A DNA stretch of 64,000 bases from Microbacterium sp. ABRD28 (GTDB lineage: Bacteria; Actinomycetota; Actinomycetes; Actinomycetales; Microbacteriaceae): NCBI RefSeq assembly GCF_003850245.1, contig NZ_CP031015.1, positions 2,046,001 through 2,110,000 of the forward strand, read 5' to 3'. Positions 35,388-43,551 of the stretch are shown here, in pieces. The notes under the pieces were generated by a model that saw only the letters and a list, made by a program, of their open reading frames with translations, did no database searches and had not been told where the DNA came from. A program made the translations under genes and the position numbers. The first letter of the stretch is position 1, and the number at the start of each line of letters is the position of its first letter.

Positions 35388-36717
35388 CGTGGATGTCGCG
35401 GATGACCCACTCCTCGCCGATCCGGACGATGACGATGAGCTGAGACACCGCGGACCCGTTCGATGTCTCGTGTGCGGACACGCGCAGCACGGCCGCGCCG
35501 CCGAGATCATCGAGGAACGTGACGGTCCGAACGTCGGTCGGCAGGTCTGCTGCCCCCGCGGCCGGTGCACGCTGCGGATCGACCAGGATCTCGGCGAGAC
35601 ACTCCCTGTCCTCACCGCATCCGGCACGCGCGGTCAACAGCCGGTCGGTCACGGCGACGAGATCGTCGGGGGTGGGCTCTGTCGACCCGGTCGGGGTGGG
35701 AGCAGCGCCGTCCGCCGGGTCTGTCTCCGACGCGGGCGCGTGGCTCGCATCCGATTCCGGGGTCGTGACCATGGGCTCGGCCGCGGCCGGCGCCTCCGGA
35801 TCGCTCGGCCATGTGAGTCCCACGGCGAGCACCACGGCCGCCGCACCGGCTGCGATCATGAAGCCACGGCGGCGAGACCGCGGCCCCTTGGTGCTCACGA
35901 CCCGCCAGAGGCCTGTGGTGGCCCGTGAGACGGCGTCAGCGAGATCGCGATCCATCAGCGCGGAGATGCGGGCGAGCAGTCCGCCGTCAACGGATCCGGC
36001 GGACGCCGCAGCCCGAGCCGCCGCGCGCGACGCCGCTCGGGTGACCACTGGACGAGCCGAGATACCCGGCAGTGCACCCGGCGTCGTCGAGGCGGTCCTC
36101 CTCGCTCCCAAGCGCAGTGGCTGCGGCGACGCCAGGGCGAACAGTCGCGCCTCGAGACCCAGGACGTCGCGTTCGTGCGGATGCGCCTGTTCGACTGCCG
36201 ACAGCCCGTCGCGAAGCACCTCCGTCCACGCGGGGAACAGGGCCAGAAGAAGGCGGAAGATCGCCGCTGACTCCGTGGGTCCCGTCGGCTGCAGCGCGAG
36301 CACAGGGCGCGCATGGTCGGTGAGCCACCAGGTACCGGCTGTCGCTCCCGCCGACGCTCCCGCCTCGAGGTGGCCGCGCAGCACACTGACGGCGAGGGTG
36401 AGGGCTTCGCCTGCTGACAACGGGTCGTCGTCGTCGGAACGTCGCCGCACGACGTCGATGAGCCGATCGCCGCAGATCGGGAACAGCGCGGCGTGACCCG
36501 ACGGTGTGCGGACGAGGTCGTGCGGTGCGAGAAGGTGCTCCGCGTCCGCGACGTGCCATCCTGCCCAGCCCTCGTCGAGCTCGGCGACGTCCACCAGAAG
36601 CCAGGCGGCACCGTCAGGGTCGCGGACCACCTCTCCGGGCCAGGGCGCGGAGGTGTCATCCACCCGCCGCACCGGTCGGAGGGACCGCAGCAGGGCATGC
36701 GCCGAATCGATCGCCAT
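35368..36717 (-). CDS. Single-pass membrane protein with degenerate kinase-like N-domain
   Basis: A 449-residue protein, not recognised by name. Residues ~30-200 resemble a decayed Ser/Thr kinase C-lobe: LSAGEALTLAVSVLRGHLEAG and GTWWLTDHARPVLALQ sit where helix E and the catalytic loop/beta strands would be, but no HRD or DFG residues are left. A basic stretch (RSRRR, 281-285) precedes one membrane helix (286-303, FMIAAGAAAVVLAVGLTW). The outer part is Pro/Thr-rich and then a small folded domain with two cysteines (CGEDREC), ending WVIRDIHDAGATS. The ATG at 36717 starts the conserved-looking region. It is divergent from DUF4191. Confidence 0.7.
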   Translation of the reverse strand: MAIDSAHALLRSLRPVRRVDDTSAPWPGEVVRDPDGAAWLLVDVAELDEGWAGWHVADAEHLLAPHDLVRTPSGHAALFPICGDRLIDVVRRRSDDDDPLSAGEALTLAVSVLRGHLEAGASAGATAGTWWLTDHARPVLALQPTGPTESAAIFRLLLALFPAWTEVLRDGLSAVEQAHPHERDVLGLEARLFALASPQPLRLGARRTASTTPGALPGISARPVVTRAASRAAARAAASAGSVDGGLLARISALMDRDLADAVSRATTGLWRVVSTKGPRSRRRGFMIAAGAAAVVLAVGLTWPSDPEAPAAAEPMVTTPESDASHAPASETDPADGAAPTPTGSTEPTPDDLVAVTDRLLTARAGCGEDRECLAEILVDPQRAPAAGAADLPTDVRTVTFLDDLGGAAVLRVSAHETSNGSAVSQLIVIVRIGEEWVIRDIHDAGATS

Positions 36718-36825
36718 CGCCCCAGACTCCCCCGCACCGCGGTCCCACTCTCTTACCTGCCGTCGAACTGTGGAGAACAGGCTCTCTCCCTCCTTGTGCA
36801 GGAGAGGTCGCAGGGGCCGGAAAGG

Positions 36826-36831
36826 TAGGCT
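36826..36831 (+). promoter_or_regulatory. Leaderless -10 (TAGGCT) of the DUF4191 gene
   Basis: TAGGCT, six bases, then ATG at 36838. Confidence 0.6.
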
Positions 36832-36837
36832 GGAACC

Positions 36838-37548
36838 ATGGCCGCACGCAGTACCGCACCCGAGAAGCGTCCCGGGTTCTTCTCGCAGATCCGCACCCTC
36901 TACACCTTCACGGTCCAGGCCTATCGCTGGCTCCCCTGGGCCCTCGTCGGCATCCTCATCGGCGGCACGCTTCTGGGTGTCGCCCTCGGTGCGCTGATCC
37001 CGCCGGGAGCGATCTGGAGCATCATCCTGTGGGGTGTCACCGGCTTCATGTTCGGCATCCTCGCGGCCCTGATGACCATGACGCGGCTGTCGACGAAGGC
37101 GATGTATCGCAAGATCGACGGCATGCCCGGTGCCACCGGATACGTGCTGTCGAGCGCCCTGGGGCGCCGCTGGCGTGCGTCGGAGATGCCGGTGGGCATC
37201 AACCCCAAGACCCAGGAAGCCGTCTACCGGGCGATCGGCCGTGGCGGCATTGTGATCGTCGGCGAAGGGGCTCGCGGACGACTCACCCGGCTCGTCAACG
37301 AAGAGCGCGGAAAGGCGCAGCGCGTGGCATCCGGTGTTCCCGTCACCGTGCTCTACGTCGGCCACGGCGACGACGAGGTGCCGATCGGCAAGCTGGCTCC
37401 TGCCATCAAGTCGCTGCCGAAGAAGATCGACCGCGCCACGATGGCGGCCGTCGTCAAGCGGATGGACTCGGTGTCGCAGTCCGTCGCGTCGCTCCCGATC
37501 CCGAAGGGCATCGACCCGCAGCGCGTGCGCGCCCCGCGTCCCCGCTGA
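36838..37548 (+). CDS. DUF4191 domain-containing membrane protein
   Basis: A 236-residue protein of the actinobacterial DUF4191 family. Two membrane helices lie at about 36-56 (ALVGILIGGTLLGVALGALI) and 61-82 (WSIILWGVTGFMFGILAALM), followed by a basic cytoplasmic domain with TKAMYRKIDGMPGATGYVL and the proline-ended tail RVRAPRPR. In streptomycetes and relatives this gene lies between the lipoate/2-oxoacid dehydrogenase genes and glnA, the same order as here. Function is unknown. Confidence 0.88.
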   Translation: MAARSTAPEKRPGFFSQIRTLYTFTVQAYRWLPWALVGILIGGTLLGVALGALIPPGAIWSIILWGVTGFMFGILAALMTMTRLSTKAMYRKIDGMPGATGYVLSSALGRRWRASEMPVGINPKTQEAVYRAIGRGGIVIVGEGARGRLTRLVNEERGKAQRVASGVPVTVLYVGHGDDEVPIGKLAPAIKSLPKKIDRATMAAVVKRMDSVSQSVASLPIPKGIDPQRVRAPRPR

Positions 37549-37567
37549 GCCGGGACACCCGCCGACG

Positions 37568-37960
37568 TCAGTCGCGGATGAGGACGGTGCCCGCCGCCTT
37601 GTCGTGAAGGCCCCGCTGGTCTGCGTCCCAGATCACCGCGGGAATGACCAGGATGAGAAGGATGGTGCGCAGGACCGGCCGCCACAGGCCGACCCACCCG
37701 CCGTCGAGGCGCACCAGTCGCATGCCGAAGATACGGTGCCCGGGGCTCCCCTGAAGAGTCGGGAGGAAGACGATCTGGATCGCGCCGAAGATCAGCAGGA
37801 TGGCCAGGGCGTCCCAGCCGAAGAAGCCCGAGATCAGGTAGGCCGCGCCGTAGTCGATGAACAGGGCCCCCACGCGACGGCCGAGACGGCCGATCGATCC
37901 GGCGCCCTCGCGGGGGCGCCCCAGTCGCTCTCCGGGATAGTCCTGTGCGCTGGCGACCAC
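37568..37960 (-). CDS. RDD family membrane protein
   Basis: A 130-residue protein with the RDD motif region LGRRVGALFIDYGAAYLI (Arg and Asp in the first helix), then hydrophobic segments at about 60-80 (DALAILLIFGAIQIVFLPTL) and 100-120. SPGHRIFGMRLVRLDGG is the standard loop. RDD proteins are poorly understood, with proposed ion or small-molecule transport. A GTG start with leaderless TAGGGT. Convergent with DUF4191 (19 bases). Confidence 0.88.
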   Translation of the reverse strand: MVASAQDYPGERLGRPREGAGSIGRLGRRVGALFIDYGAAYLISGFFGWDALAILLIFGAIQIVFLPTLQGSPGHRIFGMRLVRLDGGWVGLWRPVLRTILLILVIPAVIWDADQRGLHDKAAGTVLIRD

Positions 37961-37966
37961 GATTCC

Positions 37967-37972
37967 ACCCTA
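37967..37972 (-). promoter_or_regulatory. Leaderless -10 (TAGGGT) of the RDD gene
   Basis: On the minus strand TAGGGT, six bases, then GTG at 37960. Confidence 0.6.
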
Positions 37973-38030
37973 CCCGCCAATCATCTCGGGTCACGATCCC
38001 GGAATCTGCAGGCATCCGTTTGCCCGGAGA

Positions 38031-39191
38031 TCACGCGGTTCTGGTCTCGCGCTCCGGCCGTACGTCCCCGAGTGGAGTGATCGGTGGCGGTGGCATCCCG
38101 GGAACACGATAGATCTCGACCGCCGCGCGGTGGAAAGCGAACACCAATGCGCCATGAGCTGCCGCATTGGCTCCGAGACGCGCGGCGACGATGGGAATGT
38201 CAAGAGGAAGCGCGATGCGGTCGGAGACCATCCGACGCAAGGGGTAAAGCAGGCGCTCCTTGGCGAGGGAGATTCCGCCGCCGATGACGACGATGGCCGG
38301 ATCCACCGCCATGACAAGCGTCGCGATACCCCGACCGAGTTCGTCGATGAACTGGTCGATCTCGGCCTGTGCCGCTGTACTCCCTTTCTCCGCGAGCGCG
38401 AAGACCTCTTCAGCTGTCGGGGCAGCCCGCCACTGGATCTGGCCGGTGGTCGCATCCCACCCGCGGAAAGCGAGCCGCCCGACGTCGCCGGCGACGTTGT
38501 GTACGCCCCGCCGAGGAGTGCCGCCCAGGATCAGTCCGGCGGCAACCCTGTTGCCGACGGACAGGTACAGCACTTCATCGATCAGTCTCGCTGCGCCGAG
38601 ATGGTGCTCAGCGACAGCCGCGAGACGGACTCCGTTGTCGATGGCGACGGGACATCCAAGCGCCTCCTGGAGGTGGCCGACGACATCGATGCCCGACCAT
38701 AGAGGCAAGACGACGGATGCCAGTACTCGGCCAGCTGAGTCGACTATCGCTGGGAGCGCGACGCCGACCGCTTCCAGCCCGTTCGGGTCGATGCGCGCGT
38801 CAGAAAGAGCGCGGCGGATGCTGGTTTCCACGTGATCCAGTTGTATCGCTGCGTCATCGTCGGGGAGGAGGCCTGGGAAGGTCCGTTGCGCGACAACGAA
38901 ACCGGCGAGGTCCGCCACCACGACCCGGACACTGTGAGCGCCGATATCGACACCCGCTACTGCACGTCCGGGCGTGTCGAAGGTGTAGCGCCGTGCCGGG
39001 CGACCCGCACCGCGGGTCGCCCGATTAGGAACCTCCGCGACCAGACCTGCGTCCATCAGGGTCAGGAGGCTCGTCTCGGTCGCCGTGCGGGAGATGCTGA
39101 GCGCGCGGGCTAGCTCCGACACCGTGTGATCGCCGTCGTCGCGCAGATGCACTCCGACACGCACGGGAACCGGTGGCGCGATCTCGATCAT
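38031..39191 (-). CDS. ROK family transcriptional regulator
   Basis: A 386-residue repressor-type protein. An N-terminal winged helix-turn-helix (about 18-60, HTVSELARALSISRTATETS) is followed by a ROK sugar-kinase-like domain (VAGVDIGAHSVRVVVADL, near 77). The usual ROK zinc cysteines (CxCGxxGC) are missing, and the GEIGH motif is AGDVGRLAF, so kinase activity is unlikely and the domain probably just senses a sugar. AGGAGG lies five bases before the ATG. It is divergent from the ABC operon, which it presumably controls. Confidence 0.9.
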   Translation of the reverse strand: MIEIAPPVPVRVGVHLRDDGDHTVSELARALSISRTATETSLLTLMDAGLVAEVPNRATRGAGRPARRYTFDTPGRAVAGVDIGAHSVRVVVADLAGFVVAQRTFPGLLPDDDAAIQLDHVETSIRRALSDARIDPNGLEAVGVALPAIVDSAGRVLASVVLPLWSGIDVVGHLQEALGCPVAIDNGVRLAAVAEHHLGAARLIDEVLYLSVGNRVAAGLILGGTPRRGVHNVAGDVGRLAFRGWDATTGQIQWRAAPTAEEVFALAEKGSTAAQAEIDQFIDELGRGIATLVMAVDPAIVVIGGGISLAKERLLYPLRRMVSDRIALPLDIPIVAARLGANAAAHGALVFAFHRAAVEIYRVPGMPPPPITPLGDVRPERETRTA

Positions 39192-39286
39192 CCGGGCCTC
39201 CTGTCGACGTGGCGCAAAATTAGCACACTTCGGTACCGCATAGGACGGCCGGCAACGCGAAGAGGTCTGTTTTTAGGGCATAAACG

Positions 39287-39299
39287 AGCCAAGATGGCT
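39287..39299. promoter_or_regulatory. Palindrome at the -35 of the island operon, candidate ROK operator
   Basis: AGCCA-AGA-TGGCT is a perfect 5-3-5 inverted repeat whose right end overlaps the -35 box TTGACT. Its placement would let a bound repressor block RNA polymerase. Both divergent promoters also contain CTAATT. Confidence 0.45.
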
Positions 39300-39329
39300 T
39301 GACTAATTACAACATCGCAGTGTCATAAT
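39299..39329 (+). promoter_or_regulatory. Promoter of the island operon
   Basis: TTGACT at 39299-39304 and CATAAT at 39324-39329, 19 bases apart, near consensus for the main sigma factor. The predicted start around 39336 gives a ~40-base leader carrying AAGGGAG before the ATG at 39376. Confidence 0.55.
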
Positions 39330-39375
39330 GGCTGCGGACGTTCGGTCCTGCACGACACAACTGCAAGGGAGCATC

Positions 39376-40614
39376 ATGCGTGTGAGGAAAGCTACGACAG
39401 TTGCAGCGGGACTCGCTGCCATAGGAGTAATCGCGGGCTGCAGCGGCGGGCCGGCGGGCACAGGCGAGCCGGCCGCACAGGATCTGACACTCTGGCTATA
39501 CCCGGTCATCGCTGATGAAGCCGCGCACAAAGCGTACTGGGACTCCGCGATCGCCGATTTCGAAGCCGAGAACGACGACATCACCGTGTCGTACGAGATC
39601 TTCCCCTGGGCAAATCGGGACGAAGCCCTGCAGACCGCGATCGCCGCGAACAAGGGTCCCGACCTGGTCTACCTCGTCCCCGATCAGCTCGCTGCGTACG
39701 AGGAGTCACTCGAGCCCCTCGACGAATATCTGAGCGGTGACCGCGTCGCGTCGATGCTTCCGAACGTCCGGGAATCAGTGACGCTCGATGCAGGCATCAT
39801 GGGAGCGCCGGTGCTTACGAGCGCTATGGCCCTCATCTGCAACGCAGCCACATTCGAAGCGGCTGGTGTCGATGAGTTCCCGGCGACATGGGATGACGTT
39901 CGGGATATGGCGCCGGCTTTCGTTGAGGCGGGAATGCATGCGATCTCCTACCCGGCGTCTGCGGAGAACTCTTTGAACCTCACCTTCTACCCTCTCTTGT
40001 GGCAAGCCGGTGGAGACGTCTACTCCGACGAGGGCGAGGTGGGGTTCAACAGCGCCGCCGGACTCGAGGCGCTCCAGTTTCTGACGGATCTCGCCGAGAT
40101 GGGCGCACTCGAACCAAGCGTGCTCACCGCTCAAGTCCCCCTGGAGCAGACGCCGCTCGCGCAAGGCAAGGTGGGATGCACGTGGACTGACAACGTCGTG
40201 GACCTGTCGCCTTTCTGGGGTGATGACGTCACGGTGCTGCCGCCCCTGGAGAATGAGGAATCGGTCGCCTACGGCACCGTGGGCTCCTTGTCGATCCTCA
40301 AGGGATCCGCACACAAGGAGGCGGCCGCGCGCTTTGCTGAGTTCGCCACGAGCATCGAGGCGCTTGAGCCCTACTTGCTGGAAGCTGGGTTCTTCCCCGC
40401 GCTGGAGACAGAGGAGCAGCTGCACGCCACTGACACTCTTCTCGGGCAGGTCGAGCAGTATGTTCCCCGAACGACCGTGGGTGAGCTGGCAACGAGCTCC
40501 CGTGCGCTGATGGGGGTTCTCTCGCCCGAGATACAGGCGGCCCTGATCGGTCAGAAGTCCGCGCAGGAGGCTCTCGACGCCGCTGAGGCAGCCGCTGCAC
40601 CGCTCCTGGGCTGA
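39376..40614 (+). CDS. ABC transporter sugar-binding lipoprotein (family 1)
   Basis: A 412-residue extracytoplasmic substrate-binding protein. The lipoprotein signal is MRVRKATTVAAGLAAIGVIA-GC, lipobox IAGC with Cys21. The mature part starts with a Ser/Gly/Pro linker and has the MalE-like layout: TLWLYPVIADEAAHKAYW, FEAENDDITVSYEIFPW, GPDLVYLVPDQLAAYE, and FPATWDDVRDMAPAF. AAGGGAG precedes the ATG. First gene of the island operon; the ligand is unknown. The hairpin after its stop may favour high expression of this component. Confidence 0.92.
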   Translation: MRVRKATTVAAGLAAIGVIAGCSGGPAGTGEPAAQDLTLWLYPVIADEAAHKAYWDSAIADFEAENDDITVSYEIFPWANRDEALQTAIAANKGPDLVYLVPDQLAAYEESLEPLDEYLSGDRVASMLPNVRESVTLDAGIMGAPVLTSAMALICNAATFEAAGVDEFPATWDDVRDMAPAFVEAGMHAISYPASAENSLNLTFYPLLWQAGGDVYSDEGEVGFNSAAGLEALQFLTDLAEMGALEPSVLTAQVPLEQTPLAQGKVGCTWTDNVVDLSPFWGDDVTVLPPLENEESVAYGTVGSLSILKGSAHKEAAARFAEFATSIEALEPYLLEAGFFPALETEEQLHATDTLLGQVEQYVPRTTVGELATSSRALMGVLSPEIQAALIGQKSAQEALDAAEAAAAPLLG

Positions 40615-40628
40615 CCACCGCCTCCACT

Positions 40629-40653
40629 AGAGGGGGCGGTGTGCGCCCCCTCT
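40629..40653 (+). terminator. Intercistronic hairpin between binding protein and permease genes
   Basis: A 10-bp GC-rich stem (AGAGGGGGCG with CGCCCCCTCT) and loop GTGTG, 15 bases after the stop of the binding-protein gene and 18 before the permease ATG. It lacks a T-run, so it probably stabilises the upstream mRNA or gives partial termination. Confidence 0.65.
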
Positions 40654-40670
40654 CGACGCAAGGACCGACT

Positions 40671-41621
40671 ATGACGACGGCGCCCCCGCTCGCTGACCCA
40701 GCCCCGCACGTGACCGAACCCTCACCACCCTCGCCCTCGCCAACCAGACGCACGCCGTCCGCCTTGCTCGCTCGCCGTGAAGCGCGCGTCGCCGTGTTGT
40801 TCGTTCTCCCGGCCCTGGTGCTCTTCATCGCGTTTCGTTTCGGCCCAACGCTCGCGGGCATCGCCCTGAGCTTCGTCGACTACCAGATCACGGGTGCCAT
40901 CGAGTGGCGTGGTTTGGAGAACTTCAGGCGACTGGTGAGCGACCCCCTCTTTTGGCGAGCGCTCATCACGACGACCTTGTACACCGTTGTCGCCGTTCCC
41001 ATGGGCATCGTGCTTTCGACCGCTCTCGCACTGGCCGTCAGAAGGTCCTTCCGTGGCTCCCGGTTCTTCCGATCGCTGTTCTTCCTACCGGTGATCACCT
41101 CGCTCGTGCTCGCGGGAGCTGTCTTCGTCTGGATCTTCTCCGCCAACGGACCCTGGTCGACCTTGATGACACCCTTGGGGCTCGGCGGATCCTGGCTCGC
41201 AAGCACGGTGCTGGTCATTCCGGCCATCGTCGTCGTGGGAGTGTGGTCGAGATTCGGGTACGGGATGATGATCCTCATCGCGGCGATGCAGGACATCCCC
41301 CGAGAGCTCGAAGAGGCCGCGTTGATGGACGGCGCAAACGCATGGCATCGCTTCCGGTGGATCTGTCTCCCCCATCTGCGCCCGACGCTCTTCTTTCTCG
41401 CTGTGATCGAGACGACCTATGCGTTCCAGGTGTTCGACGTCATCTATGTCATGACCCAGGGGGGCCCAGCGAACGCCAGCTACTCCCTCGTCTATCTCAT
41501 CTACGACCAGGGCTTCAAGTACTTCGACTACGGATACGCAGCCGCGGTGGGCGTCGCGCTGTTCGTCATGACGCTGTTCGTCGCGCTGGTCCAGCGTCTC
41601 GTCATCGGAAGGCAGAAATGA
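40671..41621 (+). CDS. Carbohydrate ABC transporter permease (MalF-like)
   Basis: A 316-residue membrane protein with about six helices after a Pro-rich cytoplasmic N-terminus (residues 1-40). The first helix is VAVLFVLPALVLFIAF. The EAA loop that docks the ATPase is EEAALMDGANAWHRFRWI followed by CLPHLRPTL. AAGGA lies seven bases before the ATG; an in-frame ATG-less region upstream is excluded. The stop overlaps the next permease (ATGA). No ATPase gene is in the operon, so a shared MsiK-type ATPase elsewhere is expected. Confidence 0.92.
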   Translation: MTTAPPLADPAPHVTEPSPPSPSPTRRTPSALLARREARVAVLFVLPALVLFIAFRFGPTLAGIALSFVDYQITGAIEWRGLENFRRLVSDPLFWRALITTTLYTVVAVPMGIVLSTALALAVRRSFRGSRFFRSLFFLPVITSLVLAGAVFVWIFSANGPWSTLMTPLGLGGSWLASTVLVIPAIVVVGVWSRFGYGMMILIAAMQDIPRELEEAALMDGANAWHRFRWICLPHLRPTLFFLAVIETTYAFQVFDVIYVMTQGGPANASYSLVYLIYDQGFKYFDYGYAAAVGVALFVMTLFVALVQRLVIGRQK

Positions 41622-42490
41622 TCGCCCTCGCGCCGCCGTCTCGTATCCGGCATCGGTCCTATCGGGCACTCGAACCGCGCGGTGCGGGTATCGCGCTGCG
41701 ATGGTTCGGCCTGAGTGTCGCGGCGTTGTTCAGCTTCTTCCCGTTCTACGCCATGGTCGTGCTGAGCTTGAAGCCGGGCGCCGTGGTCGAATTCCCAGGG
41801 TCATTGCTCCCCTGGGGCGAGTTGTCGATGGCGTCCTACGAGCAGGTGCTATCCGGGCAGAACATCGTGCTGTGGCTGTTCAACACGATGGTGTACTCGG
41901 TCGTGTCCGTCGTCGCGGTACTCCTGCTCTCGGCGTTCGCTGGCTATGCGTTCGCCAAGAAGCGCTTCGTCGGCCGTGAGGTGCTGTTCTGGTCATTCCT
42001 TGCAATGGTGATGGTTCCCTTCCAGGTCACGCTGATTCCGACCTTCATCCTGATTGCAGGCTTGGGTGGCGTCGACGAATACTGGGGGCTCATCCTTCCG
42101 ACGCTCGCCAACGCCCAGGCGGTGTTCCTCATGCGGCAGTTCATCGCCGGTTTGCCCGACGAGCTGTTCGAGGCGGCGAAGATCGACGGCGCGGGAGAGT
42201 TTCGGATCATGATGCGCATCGTGCTGCCCTTGTGCAAGCCGATCCTCGCCACCCTGGGGATCTTCGTTTTCCTATGGCATTGGAATGACTTCTTATGGCC
42301 GCTCATCGTGGCCAAGTCCAATGACATGTTCACTCTCACCGTCGGGATTTCTTCTCTTCAGCAGCAGACAGTGCCGCTCAGCGTCATGTTGGCCGGATCC
42401 GTGGTCGCGCTGATACCGATCTTCCTTGCCTACCTCCTGGCTCAGCGATACGTCCAAGAGGGTGTAACGGCGACGGGCATCAAAGGGTGA
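41618..42490 (+). CDS. Carbohydrate ABC transporter permease (MalG-like)
   Basis: A 290-residue partner permease with about six helices, beginning FGLSVAALFSFFPFYAMVVL. The periplasmic/EAA loop is LFEAAKIDGAGEFRIMMRIV-LPLCKPIL, and the end is LLAQRYVQEGVTATGIKG, the standard MalG-type C-terminus. It overlaps the upstream permease by four bases. Together with the binding protein it makes a CUT1-type importer. Confidence 0.92.
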   Translation: MIALAPPSRIRHRSYRALEPRGAGIALRWFGLSVAALFSFFPFYAMVVLSLKPGAVVEFPGSLLPWGELSMASYEQVLSGQNIVLWLFNTMVYSVVSVVAVLLLSAFAGYAFAKKRFVGREVLFWSFLAMVMVPFQVTLIPTFILIAGLGGVDEYWGLILPTLANAQAVFLMRQFIAGLPDELFEAAKIDGAGEFRIMMRIVLPLCKPILATLGIFVFLWHWNDFLWPLIVAKSNDMFTLTVGISSLQQQTVPLSVMLAGSVVALIPIFLAYLLAQRYVQEGVTATGIKG

Positions 42491-42516
42491 AAGACATGAT
42501 CGATAAGGAGCACATC

Positions 42517-43551
42517 GTGCAGACATCGGGTTTCACCTCCGAAAACGACCTGGAGGATGTGCTCACGCAGCCGAGCGCCGACCTCATCTCCGCGTCTCGT
42601 CAGGGGTCGGGAGACATCGCAATCCTCGGAGCCGGCGGAAAGATGGGACCGACGCTCGCTGTCCTGGCCCGCCGTGCGCTCGATATGGCGGGCAGATCAC
42701 GAGACCGCGTATACGCGGTCTCACGATTCGCCGACACCACGGTGAGCAGTCGGCTGCGCGACGCCGGAGTGGATGTCCTCCCTTTCGATCTGATGGCGGA
42801 AGATGATTTCGCGGCTCTGCCGGACGCCTCCCAGGTGATCTTCATGGTCGGCGCGAAGTTCGGCGCCTCCCAGAACGCCTCTTGGGCATGGGCCATCAAC
42901 GCGGCCCTACCGGATCGAGTGGCGCGACGTTACAGGACGACCCCGATCGTTGCGCTGTCCACCGGCAACGTTTATCCCTTCGTGACGGCGGGATCCGGCG
43001 GCGCTCGCGAGATCACGCCTCCCGATCCCATCGGAGAGTATGCGCAGTCCTGTCTGGGTCGAGAGCGAATCTTCCAATTCGCCGCAAACGAGCGAGGCAC
43101 TCCCATCGCGATCATCAGATTGAATTACGCCGTCGATCTGCGCTACGGCGTCCTCGCCGATCTTGGGCGGGCCGTATTCGACCGTGAGCCGGTGTCTGTT
43201 GCGACGGGGAACGTGAACGTCGTCTGGCAGGGCTATGCCAACGATGTGATCCTCCGCGCCGCGCATCTCGCATCCCCCGACGTGTTCACTCTCAATCTGG
43301 CGGGACCCGAGACGCTCGGGGTCGAAGCGGTCGCACGACGATTCGGAGAGCTCTTCGACGTCGATATCGAGATCGTTGGTGAGCCCGAGCCGACCGCATT
43401 GCTCAGCGACTCTCGGAAGTGCATGGCGCTGTTCGGCTACCCGCCCGTCCCTGCCGACACCCTTATCTCCTGGCAGGCTGAGTGGATTGCCGCAGGCCTG
43501 CCATTGAGCGGAAAGCCCACGAAATGGGCTGTCAGGGATGGCCGATTCTGA
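42517..43551 (+). CDS. Extended SDR / NAD-dependent epimerase-dehydratase-like protein
   Basis: A 344-residue Rossmann protein. The dinucleotide loop is IAILGAGGKMGPTLAVLARR. Where the family has S...YxxxK, it has VALSTGNVYPF and GEYAQSCLGRERIF, so the tyrosine is kept but the lysine is cysteine. The second half has the substrate-domain segment NVNVVWQGYANDVILRAAHL and LNLAGPETLGVEAVARR. The GTG at 42517 is preferred because AAGGAG lies six bases before it; in-frame starts at 42487 and 42496 have weak sites. Likely acts on the imported sugar or its nucleotide-free derivative; exact reaction unknown. Confidence 0.8.
   Translation: MQTSGFTSENDLEDVLTQPSADLISASRQGSGDIAILGAGGKMGPTLAVLARRALDMAGRSRDRVYAVSRFADTTVSSRLRDAGVDVLPFDLMAEDDFAALPDASQVIFMVGAKFGASQNASWAWAINAALPDRVARRYRTTPIVALSTGNVYPFVTAGSGGAREITPPDPIGEYAQSCLGRERIFQFAANERGTPIAIIRLNYAVDLRYGVLADLGRAVFDREPVSVATGNVNVVWQGYANDVILRAAHLASPDVFTLNLAGPETLGVEAVARRFGELFDVDIEIVGEPEPTALLSDSRKCMALFGYPPVPADTLISWQAEWIAAGLPLSGKPTKWAVRDGRF

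Noticed and set aside
38031..39191. ROK gene as a sugar kinase
   Set aside because: It has a winged helix N-terminus and lacks the zinc cysteines and GEIGH motif; regulator is the better call.
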